DNA of 64,000 nucleotides from Endozoicomonas arenosclerae (GTDB lineage: Bacteria > Pseudomonadota > Gammaproteobacteria > Pseudomonadales > Endozoicomonadaceae), in NCBI RefSeq assembly GCF_001562015.1, contig NZ_LASA01000061.1, positions 33,395 through 97,394 on the forward strand. Direction: 5' to 3'. The first letter of the stretch is position 1, and the number at the start of each line of letters is the position of its first letter. Both the position numbers and the translations under genes were made by a program. Under the pieces are notes generated by a model, which searched no databases, was not told where the DNA came from, and saw nothing but the letters and a program-made list of their open reading frames with translations. Positions 36,952-45,480 of the stretch are shown one piece after another.

Positions 36952-37563
36952 ATGGAACTTAATACCTATCTGGCTTTTTTAGCGGCCACCATCATTATCA
37001 GCGTCACACCCGGAGCCGGAGCTGTGAATACCATGGCCACCGCCATTCGTTCAGGCCTGGTCAGAACCCTGCCCTCCATAATGGGGCTTCAGGTAGCCTT
37101 GATTATCTTTTTAATCATTGTTGCAGCAGGTCTGGGCGCCATTCTGGCGGCCTCTGAAACTCTGTTTACCCTGATCAAATGGCTTGGCGCTGTTTACCTG
37201 ATCTTTCTAGGCGTTATGAAATGGCGTGAAGCCCCCCAGGAATTGTCCTCAGACAATCAGACCGCTATTAGCAAAAGAAAATCTTTCGCCAGTGCCATTC
37301 TGGTTAACCTGACCAACCCTAAAGCCATTGTTTTTCAGGCAGCGTTTTTGCCGCAGTTTGTCGATCCTTCTCAAACACTCTGGTCTCAATACCTGATTAT
37401 GGGAATGACGATGGTGATCGTCGACAGCCTGGTGATGGTAGGTTATGCCAGCTTTGCCCTTAAGCTAATGCCCATTCTGAAAAAGTACGGAAGGCTGCAA
37501 AATCGGCTGTTTGGCTCCATGTTTGTAGCCTGCGGCGGGCTTTTGGCTGTCAGCCAGCGGTAA
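36952..37563 (+). CDS. LysE/RhtB family amino acid exporter
   Basis: 203 residues with six hydrophobic segments. The start ELNTYLAFLAATIIISVTPGAGA and the KWLGAVYLIFLGVMKWREA segment are hallmarks of the RhtB family, inner-membrane exporters of homoserine, threonine or similar compounds. I chose ATG 36952 because the sequence upstream in frame is not protein-like and the family starts here. The ribosome site is weak. The substrate is unknown. Confidence 0.9.
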   Translation: MELNTYLAFLAATIIISVTPGAGAVNTMATAIRSGLVRTLPSIMGLQVALIIFLIIVAAGLGAILAASETLFTLIKWLGAVYLIFLGVMKWREAPQELSSDNQTAISKRKSFASAILVNLTNPKAIVFQAAFLPQFVDPSQTLWSQYLIMGMTMVIVDSLVMVGYASFALKLMPILKKYGRLQNRLFGSMFVACGGLLAVSQR

Positions 37564-37639
37564 GCTTCCCAATGGCACTATGGTCAATGTCTCACAAACC
37601 AAAAGGAAAACCTCCGATTTCGGAAAATACCTAACAATG

Positions 37640-37645
37640 GATAAT
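37640..37645 (+). promoter_or_regulatory. Candidate -10 element of the CsrB-like RNA
   Basis: GATAAT (5 of 6 to TATAAT) lies 7-10 bases before the first GGA hairpin. The -35 position has only ATTTCG, so an activator is probably needed. TGTGAGACA read on the minus strand at about 37587-37595 resembles half of a GacA/UvrY site (TGTAAG/TGTGAGA), but no second half is seen. Confidence 0.4.
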
Positions 37646-37651
37646 AGGAAT

Positions 37652-38100
37652 CGTCAGCTGGGGACAGGAAGTCCAAAAGGTCAGGAAGACCAAGGCTGAC
37701 AGGGAAAAGGATTTAAGGCAGGAAGCCTTAGGATAGTCAGGATGACCATCCGAATCGCAGGAAGCGAACCGGGCAGGATGCCCAGAGTCAGGAAGACTTG
37801 AACACCGCAGGAAGCGGGCAAAGCAGGAAGCTTTGAAGTCAGGACGACAGGTTGCAGGACGCGAAAAAAGGCAGGATGCCCAAAGGACGAAAGGACTGAC
37901 TGCAGGATGCAGTTTGGCAGGAAGCCGAAAGGTCAGGATGACCCGATATTCATGCAGGATGCAAACCAGGCAGGACGCCTGAAGTGGTCAGGAAAGACCA
38001 AGCAAAACAGGAAGTTACTCAGAGCAGGGAGCTCTGAACCAAGATCAGGAAAAGGATTCACAAGGATCGTACAAAAAGCAGACCTCAAGGTCTGTTTTTT
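37652..38100 (+). ncRNA. csrB: CsrB-family regulatory RNA (CsrA/RsmA sponge)
   Basis: About 450 nt without coding potential, built from short hairpins whose loops expose AGGA. I count 26 AGGA and 2 AGGGA. Many sit in perfect mini-stems: GGAC-AGGAA-GTCC, AAGGC-AGGAA-GCCTT, GGGC-AGGAT-GCCC, CCGC-AGGAA-GCGG, AAAGC-AGGAA-GCTTT, GGTC-AGGAT-GACC, AGGC-AGGAC-GCCT and AGAGC-AGGGA-GCTCT. This is the structure of CsrB/CsrC/RsmZ RNAs, which bind several CsrA dimers and relieve their translational control. It ends in a rho-independent terminator: CAGACC-TCAA-GGTCTG (38079-38094) and T6. E. coli CsrB is about 370 nt with some 18-22 such motifs, so this one is large. The 5' end is approximate. Confidence 0.93.
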
Positions 38101-38113
38101 GTGTCCAGGGATG

Positions 38114-38142
38114 TTGACAAAGAACGCGCTCAACCATATTAT
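38114..38142 (+). promoter_or_regulatory. Promoter of tRNA-Thr
   Basis: TTGACA at 38114-38119, a 17-base spacer and TATTAT at 38137-38142, with the tRNA starting 15 bases later. A near-consensus sigma-70 promoter. Confidence 0.8.
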
Positions 38143-38156
38143 GCACCTCGTTCCTT

Positions 38157-38232
<76 letters not shown>

Positions 38233-38237
38233 TATAC

Positions 38238-38279
38238 AGCAAAGCCCGTAGCGTTAGTAAACACTACGGGCTTTTTGCT
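38238..38279 (+). terminator. Terminator downstream of tRNA-Thr
   Basis: GCCCGTAG (38244-38251) pairs with CTACGGGC (38264-38271), extended by AGCAAA with TTTTTGCT, and followed by T5. It lies on the island side of attL, so the element brings a terminator that closes tRNA transcription before its own genes. Confidence 0.85.
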
Positions 38280-38386
38280 ATCTGGGATTTACTATAGGTA
38301 ACGCTATAGGTTTCTTTCCTGCTACCCCTCTTTTAGCATTACCTAGTCGTACACCCAACTTCCTATTTTTTATAACTCGATCAACA

Positions 38387-39034
38387 TCATTTCGTTGCAA
38401 GAACTTCAAAGTATTTTGACACCTCCTCATATAGCTTTGAGATGCTATCTACCACCCTCTCTATATCTGAGTGACAGGCTTTAATTGCCTGAGCACTTTT
38501 GTCCTGACTATCACATGCCGTATTATTATGACTTTCTACATAGCCTTTAAGCTGTGGCTCTAACCGATGCCAGCGAACTACGAAGTCATTAAAAGGTTCA
38601 ATCAGCGTTTGCCTTCCGCCAAGCAATAGAGCTCGTTTCATAGATAATTCAAAATTGGACACAGCTTCTGGTAATGTTCTATCTTTCATTCGCTGTTCTA
38701 GATTCGAGAAATCCACTGGATTAGCTCGCTCGGTAATTTTTCGTAATGGCATCGTTGCCTGAATCGTAGTCAACCCACAGTAAACAGCATGATAATAAGA
38801 TTCTACTTTCAGATCATGAGCTTTCTGTTTACGCCAATCTTTATATGTTGCCTTGGCAAACAAAACTGCTGTTACTGTACCTATCCCGCCTAAAAATGAT
38901 CCTATAGAGCCAAATAACACAACATACTCTGTACGGCCCCACCCAGAACCGAATAAGAATCCTACAACAAACAGTATCCCAGAAAGAAAAAAAGCCCACG
39001 GGTATGAGTCTGAAATCTGATCGAACCAGCGCAT
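38387..39034 (-). CDS. Hypothetical membrane protein (island cargo)
   Basis: 215 residues: two hydrophobic helices near the N-terminus (about 12-30 and 36-60), then a ~150-residue soluble part rich in charged helices (for example DIERVVDSISKLYEEVSKYFEVL). No family recognised. Small proteins with an N-terminal helical hairpin and a cytoplasmic domain are frequent among phage-defence and superinfection-exclusion proteins; that link is only suggestive. It lies next to attL, a usual cargo position in satellites. Confidence 0.65.
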   Translation of the reverse strand: MRWFDQISDSYPWAFFLSGILFVVGFLFGSGWGRTEYVVLFGSIGSFLGGIGTVTAVLFAKATYKDWRKQKAHDLKVESYYHAVYCGLTTIQATMPLRKITERANPVDFSNLEQRMKDRTLPEAVSNFELSMKRALLLGGRQTLIEPFNDFVVRWHRLEPQLKGYVESHNNTACDSQDKSAQAIKACHSDIERVVDSISKLYEEVSKYFEVLATK

Positions 39035-39149
39035 TACTACTCAATATATAAAGTTAAAGTGAGCAGATATTAATTTAATTTTAACAAGTAGGGGAAGCTA
39101 TATTTTTGGCAGATGTATTAACTCTCCACCGACACTTCTTTCAACATAA

Positions 39150-39413
39150 TCAAGGCAGTTTGAACAGGTCTATTGCTGTTGCAATTAGCAATCCAACAGA
39201 GGCTCCTATGTACCAAGGGTCAAGCATAAAAACACCTACCAGCATCAACCCCAGCTCAACAAATGGAAATGGATACATCCCAGATAAAAGATTCATAAAA
39301 CATGTAAAGGCCGCAATGCCTACACCAACCCAAAATAATATAGGGATTTCGAAATAAAAGCCTAAACCACCCAGAAATGGGCCAAGGAAATTCATAATCC
39401 ATACCGGATTCAT
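39150..39413 (-). CDS. Small hydrophobic membrane protein (island cargo)
   Basis: 87 residues, almost wholly hydrophobic, with about three membrane segments and short turns (NLLSGMYPFPFVE, DPWYIG). No family recognised. It has few charged residues and may work with the neighbouring two-helix protein, from which it is 115 bp away on the same strand. Confidence 0.55.
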   Translation of the reverse strand: MNPVWIMNFLGPFLGGLGFYFEIPILFWVGVGIAAFTCFMNLLSGMYPFPFVELGLMLVGVFMLDPWYIGASVGLLIATAIDLFKLP

Positions 39414-39550
39414 AACGAGCTCTGTAATTATTTATCTCAAAGCTCTATCGGCTTTAAGACAGAATTACTAACTGCGTATGTACCACCCCCATATATCCGA
39501 GCACTCAACTCAGGGAAGTTATGTCCAGCCCCCCGGCACCATCCCCCCTA

Positions 39551-40216
39551 TCACTTTTCAATCAGCCTGTTTATCAACCTGGACACCTGACCACTTTGCC
39601 AGCTGGCTCCTCGTGCTGTTGGTATTCCAGCCTGATTCAGGGCATCAGCAATATATCGAGTAGACTTCTTCTGCCTGACCATTGGCAAAACCAGCCGCTT
39701 CAACTCTTCTGCTCGTTGCTGAGCCTGCTGTTTGGCCGCCTTATTCCTTTCTCCTGTCTTGTCCCTCAACCCTCCCAGTTTCACTCCTCTGGCTTGAGCT
39801 TCCTTCAATGCAGCCTTTGTTCTTGCTGATATAAAGTCTCTTTCCTGTTCAGCCAAGGCTGCATAGATATGAAGCTGGAACTTATCGGCATTGGGCATAC
39901 AGGCCACTTTGAGTTTTAACCTCTTGTCTTCCAGTAATGAGGCTATAAACGACACTTTCCGACTGAGTCTATCCAACTTGGCAACCAATAGAGTGGCTCC
40001 CGTTTGCCGAGAAAGGGACATTGCTTGTTGAAGGGCAGGGCGATCTGAATTGGAGCCACTCTCTATTTCAATGAAAGTATCCAGAACCTCATACTGAGAA
40101 GGCTCATAGTTTTGAAGGTACAGATTGATATCTCGATCTTGAGCGTCAAGGCCAAGACCTGAATCGCCCTGCTTTCGAGTGGAGACACGCGTATAGGTAA
40201 TGTACTGCTTAATCAC
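39551..40216 (-). CDS. Serine recombinase (resolvase/invertase family)
   Basis: 221 residues: an N-terminal resolvase catalytic domain with TYTRVSTRKQG (nucleophile Ser12), the RPALQQAMSL segment, LLVAKLDRLSR and the E-helix AALAEQERDFISARTKAAL; then a small C-terminal helix-turn-helix region (STRYIADALNQAGIPTARG). It could invert or resolve DNA. As the element already has a tyrosine integrase, this may be a second recombination function or a leftover; no inverted target sites were found next to it. Confidence 0.9.
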   Translation of the reverse strand: MIKQYITYTRVSTRKQGDSGLGLDAQDRDINLYLQNYEPSQYEVLDTFIEIESGSNSDRPALQQAMSLSRQTGATLLVAKLDRLSRKVSFIASLLEDKRLKLKVACMPNADKFQLHIYAALAEQERDFISARTKAALKEAQARGVKLGGLRDKTGERNKAAKQQAQQRAEELKRLVLPMVRQKKSTRYIADALNQAGIPTARGASWQSGQVSRLINRLIEK

Positions 40217-40305
40217 TACTTAACTCTTTGATTTTTATTGGATTGATAGAGTTATAGAACAGTCGCCACAAAAAACAAGGGAGATTGTGCCTGTAGCAGA
40301 CACAC

Positions 40306-40719
40306 TTAATCGTCTTCCGAAAACTCCTCTCCAAACTGCTGGATAAAGAGTATCTCATTTTTAGAGCCTTCTTCGGGCTTGCGGTAGTCACCATCCATTT
40401 TGTTGAGCTCAGCGATAGCAGAAGTTGAAGCTCTGGGGTTCCTCATTGCAGGCTGTCCATCCGATCCAATGACAACCTGCTGATTAAACTGGGCAATACG
40501 CCATAGCAACTCACGTTTATTTTCTGCGGTAGCACCAGACAGCTCCTTAAACTCCCCAATCTTCTCCACAATAGCTTTCGAAACCTCATCATTATTCATC
40601 AGTAATCTATGCCCTTGGTTGTATGCAGACCGCTTACTGTAGCCTGCTTTGATAGCCGCGTCTGTTGCATTTCCACTCATCAAATATTCAGAAACAAAGC
40701 TCTCTTGCTTCTTGTTCAT
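40306..40719 (-). CDS. Phage terminase small subunit-like protein
   Basis: 137 residues with the Terminase_2 pattern at the N-terminus: KQESFVSEYLMSGNATDAAIKAGYSK and GHRLLMNNDEVSKAI, a DNA-binding helix-turn-helix region used by phage TerS to choose DNA for packaging. No large terminase subunit is near. A lone TerS is a known feature of PICI-type satellites, which use it to redirect a helper phage's packaging machine. Confidence 0.8.
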   Translation of the reverse strand: MNKKQESFVSEYLMSGNATDAAIKAGYSKRSAYNQGHRLLMNNDEVSKAIVEKIGEFKELSGATAENKRELLWRIAQFNQQVVIGSDGQPAMRNPRASTSAIAELNKMDGDYRKPEEGSKNEILFIQQFGEEFSEDD

Positions 40720-40731
40720 AACGGCCTCCTT

Positions 40732-41094
40732 CTATGCAGACTCCACAAAAGGGTATTCGGGGTCACTCAGTATGAGATCTCGAAGTTCTGGAAAATTCTG
40801 ATATTCACCACGACTGATATCGAGTAGATCTTCAGTGGTAAAATACTTTATGAGTAAATAACCTGAAGAAACCTCAAGACCCTTACAAATAAACCGTAAA
40901 GCTTCGACAACGGCTTCAACATTGAAGTCACGATTAACCATCAGTTTCATTAACTCAGGCTTATATTGCTTCACAAGGTACGCCACAGGTTCAATGACAG
41001 CCTTCCGCCCTTTCAGCTTCAGGAAACCGCCATCATCTATCCTGACCTGAACTCCCTGCAATCTGAGATAGGTTAAAAGCTCAACGGGCTTCAT
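40732..41094 (-). CDS. Small protein with TubC-N-like domain
   Basis: 120 residues. The first ~55 (VELLTYLRLQGVQVRIDDGGFLKLKGRKAVIEPVA…YKPELMKL) fit the TubC N-terminal docking-domain pattern, a small alpha/beta fold also found at the start of primase-like proteins of mobile elements. The C-terminal half is unknown. It overlaps the ATPase gene by 4 bases and is the last gene of the replication operon. Confidence 0.65.
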   Translation of the reverse strand: MKPVELLTYLRLQGVQVRIDDGGFLKLKGRKAVIEPVAYLVKQYKPELMKLMVNRDFNVEAVVEALRFICKGLEVSSGYLLIKYFTTEDLLDISRGEYQNFPELRDLILSDPEYPFVESA

Positions 41095-42695
41095 ACAGCA
41101 AGCTCCACCTGAACATCGTCCATTCTATTTGCCGGTATTTCTTGTGCACCATGTGCACTACGTGCATCTGATGAAGCTACGCCAGAAGGATCTAGTGCAC
41201 GTTGTGCACTTAGTGTATGTTGAGCTCCACTTTTATAATTGATGACTACATTTCTTCCTCGACTGGTCTTTCCTGTAAAAGAAATTCCAATCCCTTTAAG
41301 TTTCAGTGCTTCTTGCTCTCTCCGTAGAACATTCCCCAGACCCCTGGGAGTTTTAGGCCAATTGCAATAGTCAGTCCGGTAATTTGCCAGCTGCTTTAAC
41401 AGGTTGCTCACAACCCCGTTGAAGACTTGTCCTGAGCCTCTAGCCTGACACATTTCCAGTAAAGCAATCGCGACAGGACTTCCTTCAAGACTGGATGAAA
41501 TCAACTGACTCCGGTTTGCTTCATAGATGTGGACAAATTCCCCCTCTTGGCCCAGTGAAGAACAAACAGCTTCTCCGAGTAGGGCAAAATCAGCCATGCG
41601 GGGCAAGCTCTTAAGCTTGATTAAGGGCAGCTGCATCATTGCGCCAGACAGCAACTTGAGCAGAGCTCCAAAAAGTTTTGCCCGTGCTCTTTGAAATGCC
41701 TGCTCAAGCTCTGTCTTTGTTTTTCTGTTGCCTGGAGTCATTGTGGGCAGCTCTACGCTGATACAGCGGTCAATTAAGTCCAGACGGGTTGCAACAGGTG
41801 TAATCCCATTAATAACTTGTGGTCGGCAAGCACTTAAAACAGTTTCGCTGGCATTTGAGTAAGCGGTTCTCTTCACATACGCTGAACCAGTACAAATCTG
41901 ACAAAGTAAATCCTGCTTGGTTTCAGAAAGATGACTGACATTTTCATACGGGATAATCCAATTAAATTGCGCACTGATAAACAGATCTTCATCCTTTCTC
42001 GGGAAGTGACGCAACGACGCAGTACTTGGATCAACCAGACTTCTCAGAACCTCTGTTGTATGGCTTTTCCCACATCCATGACCACCCAGAAGCTCTAACA
42101 CTGGCTTTTGAGTATTTTGTCGGAGGCACTCAAGCAACCAAACCAGAACAAGAAGCCGATCACCTTCAGCCACATTAACGAATTGCCATAACTCATCAAT
42201 ATCTCCACCCTGCTCAGGCAGTGGCAATGCCTGCATAGTGTCAGAGCGGACAAATTTTACCGGGCTATTATCCAGCACCTGCCACCCTGTCGCCGAAACC
42301 TCAACCACCTGCCAGTCGTCATTAACCAGGTCTATATAGTAATTGTCATTTATAGCCGCCACTCGAATGAAGACTTCATGCTGACATCCTTCGTAGGTAG
42401 CAAACGCATGGAGACTATGACAAACCTCTTTAACCTGATCCTGCCTGACTGGCTTCTTGTAGTTCAGAAAAAACCAATAACCAATCACTTGGTGAAAGTA
42501 TTTGCTATCAATCGCCCAGGTTTCCTGAATGCCGCTACTGCTGCAGAACGTGGCATACGCCTTTCCTTCAGGATCAATAAACAGGGAACACTTTGCTCTA
42601 ACCAGCTCCAGCAATCGGTCAATAATACTTGGCTTGCTATCCCCGGAATCCGACTGCATATGATCAGACAGAGGCTTCAAAGAATCTCTACTCAT
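41091..42695 (-). CDS. Replicative helicase-like ATPase of the element
   Basis: 534 residues. Walker A GGHGCGKS at 204-211; the segment after it (KDEDLFISAQFNWIIPYENVSHLSETKQDLLCQICTG) is the pattern of element-borne ATPases that act beside a Toprim primase. Arg-rich RLDLIDRCISVELP near 330 could supply an Arg finger. The N-terminal ~190 residues and C-terminal ~200 are not assigned. It overlaps the primase gene by 8 bases and the next by 4. The last ~30 codons include repeated GTGCAC blocks. Confidence 0.78.
   Translation of the reverse strand: MSRDSLKPLSDHMQSDSGDSKPSIIDRLLELVRAKCSLFIDPEGKAYATFCSSSGIQETWAIDSKYFHQVIGYWFFLNYKKPVRQDQVKEVCHSLHAFATYEGCQHEVFIRVAAINDNYYIDLVNDDWQVVEVSATGWQVLDNSPVKFVRSDTMQALPLPEQGGDIDELWQFVNVAEGDRLLVLVWLLECLRQNTQKPVLELLGGHGCGKSHTTEVLRSLVDPSTASLRHFPRKDEDLFISAQFNWIIPYENVSHLSETKQDLLCQICTGSAYVKRTAYSNASETVLSACRPQVINGITPVATRLDLIDRCISVELPTMTPGNRKTKTELEQAFQRARAKLFGALLKLLSGAMMQLPLIKLKSLPRMADFALLGEAVCSSLGQEGEFVHIYEANRSQLISSSLEGSPVAIALLEMCQARGSGQVFNGVVSNLLKQLANYRTDYCNWPKTPRGLGNVLRREQEALKLKGIGISFTGKTSRGRNVVINYKSGAQHTLSAQRALDPSGVASSDARSAHGAQEIPANRMDDVQVELAV
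41142..41210. repeat. Two clusters of 9-bp GTGCAC iterons
   Basis: GTGCAC occurs at 41144, 41153, 41195 and 41204, each pair 9 bp apart, and each cluster is continued by a degenerate third unit (GTGCAT at 41162, GTGTAT near 41213). The clusters are 51 bp apart. They lie inside the 3' end of the ATPase gene. Directly repeated 9-bp units resemble origin iterons or a regulator's sites. Confidence 0.5.
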
Positions 42696-43560
42696 TCAGA
42701 CAACCTCCGTTTACAATCAGGTCGTTAAAGTCTGTTCCTTCAACACCCTCCGGAAAGTTTGGCCAGATCACACTCCCCTTAACTTCCTTTGCTGCTTCCC
42801 GTGCCTTTAGCAAGCCAGTGTTCACTCGTGAGGTACGGTCGTTATCTGCGGCAAAAACCAGTTTCACATCAGGGTATTTTTTCTTTATTTCTCTGGCTGC
42901 TTTTTTCAAATTACCCGCGTTGAAGGCAATAACCATCGTCGTACCAGTGAACTGATGCAGCGTTGCTGCTGTGCTGTACCCTTCCGAAAAGTAGAGTGCT
43001 TCACCCACTTGACCGAGAAGATGAAAACAGCCTTCAATCCTGCCACCCTTTGCAAAATACTTCTGACCGTTCGGAGTGATGTATTGCAAGCTCCATAGCT
43101 TCCCATTTATATCCCTGAGGGGAATCAGCAAGGTGTCACCTAACTGCCTGATTCCAAAGGGGCGCACCAGTTTTTTCAGAAGGTAAGGATGCGTTTGTAG
43201 AGCGGGGCTAGCTTGCTCCCATTCACGAGCCACCTTTTCAGCCACCAGCTCATGCTGCTTTCTTTTTTCTATCTGAGCCTTTTCTTGGGCCTCTGCCACC
43301 TGCCTTTGTCTAAGTTTTCGTTGTTCTGCTGAAAGCCTGGACAGGCTTTGATCACATACAACGATTTTATGACCCGTTTTCCACGACCCACAAACCAGAA
43401 CCGATCGGTCATAACAAACGTACCAACCGTTAAGAGAACCACGACTGTCACCTTCAATCCGATAGCGATGAATCTCACCATCATCCAATATCTGGACTGG
43501 CTTAGCAGGAGACAAGCCTGCTTTAACCATTTCTTGCAAATACTGTGAATTTAAGCTCAT
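42688..43560 (-). CDS. Toprim domain primase-like protein
   Basis: 290 residues. The Toprim domain occupies the C-terminal half: ALYFSEGYSTAATLHQFTG with the acidic residue of motif 1, and VKLVFAADNDRTS with the Asp-x-Asp of motif 2. Upstream are a charged helical stretch (~75-125) and a segment typical of TraC/P4-like primases (LLIPLRDINGKLWSLQYI). Probably makes primers for replication of the excised element with the ATPase next to it. Confidence 0.85.
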   Translation of the reverse strand: MSLNSQYLQEMVKAGLSPAKPVQILDDGEIHRYRIEGDSRGSLNGWYVCYDRSVLVCGSWKTGHKIVVCDQSLSRLSAEQRKLRQRQVAEAQEKAQIEKRKQHELVAEKVAREWEQASPALQTHPYLLKKLVRPFGIRQLGDTLLIPLRDINGKLWSLQYITPNGQKYFAKGGRIEGCFHLLGQVGEALYFSEGYSTAATLHQFTGTTMVIAFNAGNLKKAAREIKKKYPDVKLVFAADNDRTSRVNTGLLKAREAAKEVKGSVIWPNFPEGVEGTDFNDLIVNGGCLNE

Positions 43561-43787
43561 GAATTATCGCTCCCTTCACTCATTGGCCTGCAATATGGGT
43601 AAACAACCTCCATAACTTTTGCCACCCAATTAATACAGTCACCCGGTACCCGTAAGAGCAGTGCAGCCTTAACTTCTCTGTCGATAATATTCCCTGGGCA
43701 AAACAGCTCTTTGCATTCCAGAGTCTTCACTACAGTACATTTCAAAGCATCAAAAACCTCTTTAGATTTTGTTTCCAGAATGCTCAT
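43557..43787 (-). CDS. Small hypothetical protein of the replication operon
   Basis: 76 residues, five Cys, no family recognised. It overlaps both neighbours by 4 bases (AlpA and the primase), so it is almost certainly translated. No membrane segment or signal peptide. Confidence 0.6.
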   Translation of the reverse strand: MSILETKSKEVFDALKCTVVKTLECKELFCPGNIIDREVKAALLLRVPGDCINWVAKVMEVVYPYCRPMSEGSDNS

Positions 43788-44053
43788 ACCTTTTCCCTCT
43801 CATCAATCCGTTGTTGAGCCCAAATCATGATCTCAGACCATACCCAGCGAATGCCCCCACCAGGCAACGTTACCGGAGGTGGCAGGGTATTCTCGGCAAG
43901 CAACCGATAAAGAGTGGAGCGGCTGATTCCTAATGCATCTTCTACTACCTGACGACGAACCAATTTAATATCTCTCTGCATTGGTTCAGGAAACATTGCC
44001 TCTTGCTTCTCGTTGTCATTCTCTTTTTCAAGATCAGATGAATATATATTCAC
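43784..44053 (-). CDS. AlpA family transcriptional regulator
   Basis: 89 residues. Residues ~30-85 form the AlpA/MerR-like helix-turn-helix: VRRQVVEDALGISRSTLYRLL, then PGGGIRWVWSEIMIWAQQRI. AlpA proteins of P4-like elements and PICIs activate excision or replication genes. It is the first gene of an operon of five tightly overlapping genes. Confidence 0.88.
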   Translation of the reverse strand: MNIYSSDLEKENDNEKQEAMFPEPMQRDIKLVRRQVVEDALGISRSTLYRLLAENTLPPPVTLPGGGIRWVWSEIMIWAQQRIDEREKV

Positions 44054-44429
44054 AAGCCAAAAATCCTTTTTTGTTTATTGGATACTCATGGGAATTTATC
44101 AACTCCCAAACACAGGCTAATAGTGAGTCAGCATTTAAGAAAAAAATACTCTCTACCTTTGTCTAGAACTTTTCCATACTCTGTAAATACATATATAAAA
44201 CAGATAGTTATAAATAAAATTATCCATATTAAATTAACGATAAAGGATAGATAAAAAATCCAAAAAACCTGCCTGATAAAACGGGAAAAAAATTGCAATC
44301 ATTCCTCAGTCATGTTCAATGAAAGGTATCAAGGGGCAATAAAGATAATTTTGAGGAAAAGTGTCAGGCGACCATGGTGCATGGCCAACCTATCTCATTT
44401 GAATCCAGAAATTGGGAAAGCACTAACGT
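44054..44429. other. AT-rich control region before alpA
   Basis: 376 bp with no gene, very AT-rich near 44170-44260. It must hold the promoter of the alpA operon and the end of the upstream gene; CCATGG-TGCATGG near 44375 is an imperfect palindrome. It is also a possible origin region. Confidence 0.4.
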
Positions 44430-45368
44430 CTAATCATATTTTTTACAATAGTATTTTTTCATTTCTTTTTCATTAAGAGCCAGCTTCCAAAGATTGGTAA
44501 AAGTTACTCGGTACTTGCTTTTAGTTTTTTTCCCAGCCGAAGCTTTCAAGTTTTTAAAGTCGAATTTACTGGCTGAAAAAACGCTTTCAATTACTTCCCA
44601 CTTTTTTATATCTTTTCTTTTATCAACATCAAGTGATGTTATAAATACTGAAAAGGAAGTTTTAAGGTCAACCCACTCTACAGGCTTTCCTCCGTACCAA
44701 GCTTCCCTGAACTTCGTTAAAGTTAGTTTTCGATCGATGTATCTTCCTTTCAAAAGAGCCTCATATAAAAACTCGATAGTATGCTTATTCCAGCCAGGGA
44801 CAGCCATAGGCCATTTTTTCAAAAGCTCTTTATCTGTTTCCTGACCTTCTATGTGGTACAGAACTTTATCATTTAAAGCCCGGTATCGATTGCACTTGCG
44901 AAGATAGCGTTTGCCAAACTGGTTAACGCTTTGTACCTCATCCCTGGCAATTCTCACCAGGTTATACTTAAACTCCGCTTGCTTATGAGTTGATGAGTTT
45001 TTATCTAAATTTCTGGTACGCTCGGCTAACTCATATAAGCGATCACACAGTGAAACCAGCTCAGCGACGGATTTTTCTAAGTTTTGGTCGTAATATGCCT
45101 GCTCACTATCAGTCAGGTTATCCAAAAAGATACTGTCATCATAGGCACTATCAAACTCTTCACACACCAGCTGCTCTGTACACATAAACTCCTGAAAACG
45201 AGTCTTTTCATAAATAATCATGGGAAGATTGTCATCATCAAGAAGCTTCTGAAACTTCGAGTTCAAACTGTCTTTGTGCGCCGTTGCGGCCTCTTTCCTC
45301 AGCCTTTCTAGCTCTTCGCTGGTTATAACATCCTCATCATATAGCTCATCGACCATGTTATCTGCCAC
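44430..45368 (-). CDS. Hypothetical protein (island cargo)
   Basis: 312 residues, no family recognised. The N-terminal third is strongly acidic (VDELYDEDVITSEELERL), the middle helical and charged, and the C-terminal third basic (KASAGKKTKSKYRVTF, KKYYCKKYD). No membrane segment. It starts 112 bp after the ATPase/PLD/unknown operon on the same strand, so it may be part of that module or stand alone. Confidence 0.65.
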   Translation of the reverse strand: MADNMVDELYDEDVITSEELERLRKEAATAHKDSLNSKFQKLLDDDNLPMIIYEKTRFQEFMCTEQLVCEEFDSAYDDSIFLDNLTDSEQAYYDQNLEKSVAELVSLCDRLYELAERTRNLDKNSSTHKQAEFKYNLVRIARDEVQSVNQFGKRYLRKCNRYRALNDKVLYHIEGQETDKELLKKWPMAVPGWNKHTIEFLYEALLKGRYIDRKLTLTKFREAWYGGKPVEWVDLKTSFSVFITSLDVDKRKDIKKWEVIESVFSASKFDFKNLKASAGKKTKSKYRVTFTNLWKLALNEKEMKKYYCKKYD

Positions 45369-45480
45369 TGTTCACTCCTTGAACTATTTATTATCAAACA
45401 ATCCAAAAGAATACCGCCAAAACAATCCCGGCTGAACCAGATTTGATCCCACCAAGAATACTTTTTGGGAAGTAGGAGAG

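Noticed and set aside
37640..38090. CRISPR-like repetition
   Set aside because: The AGGA units are short, irregularly spaced and each sits in its own hairpin; there are no constant repeats or equal spacers.
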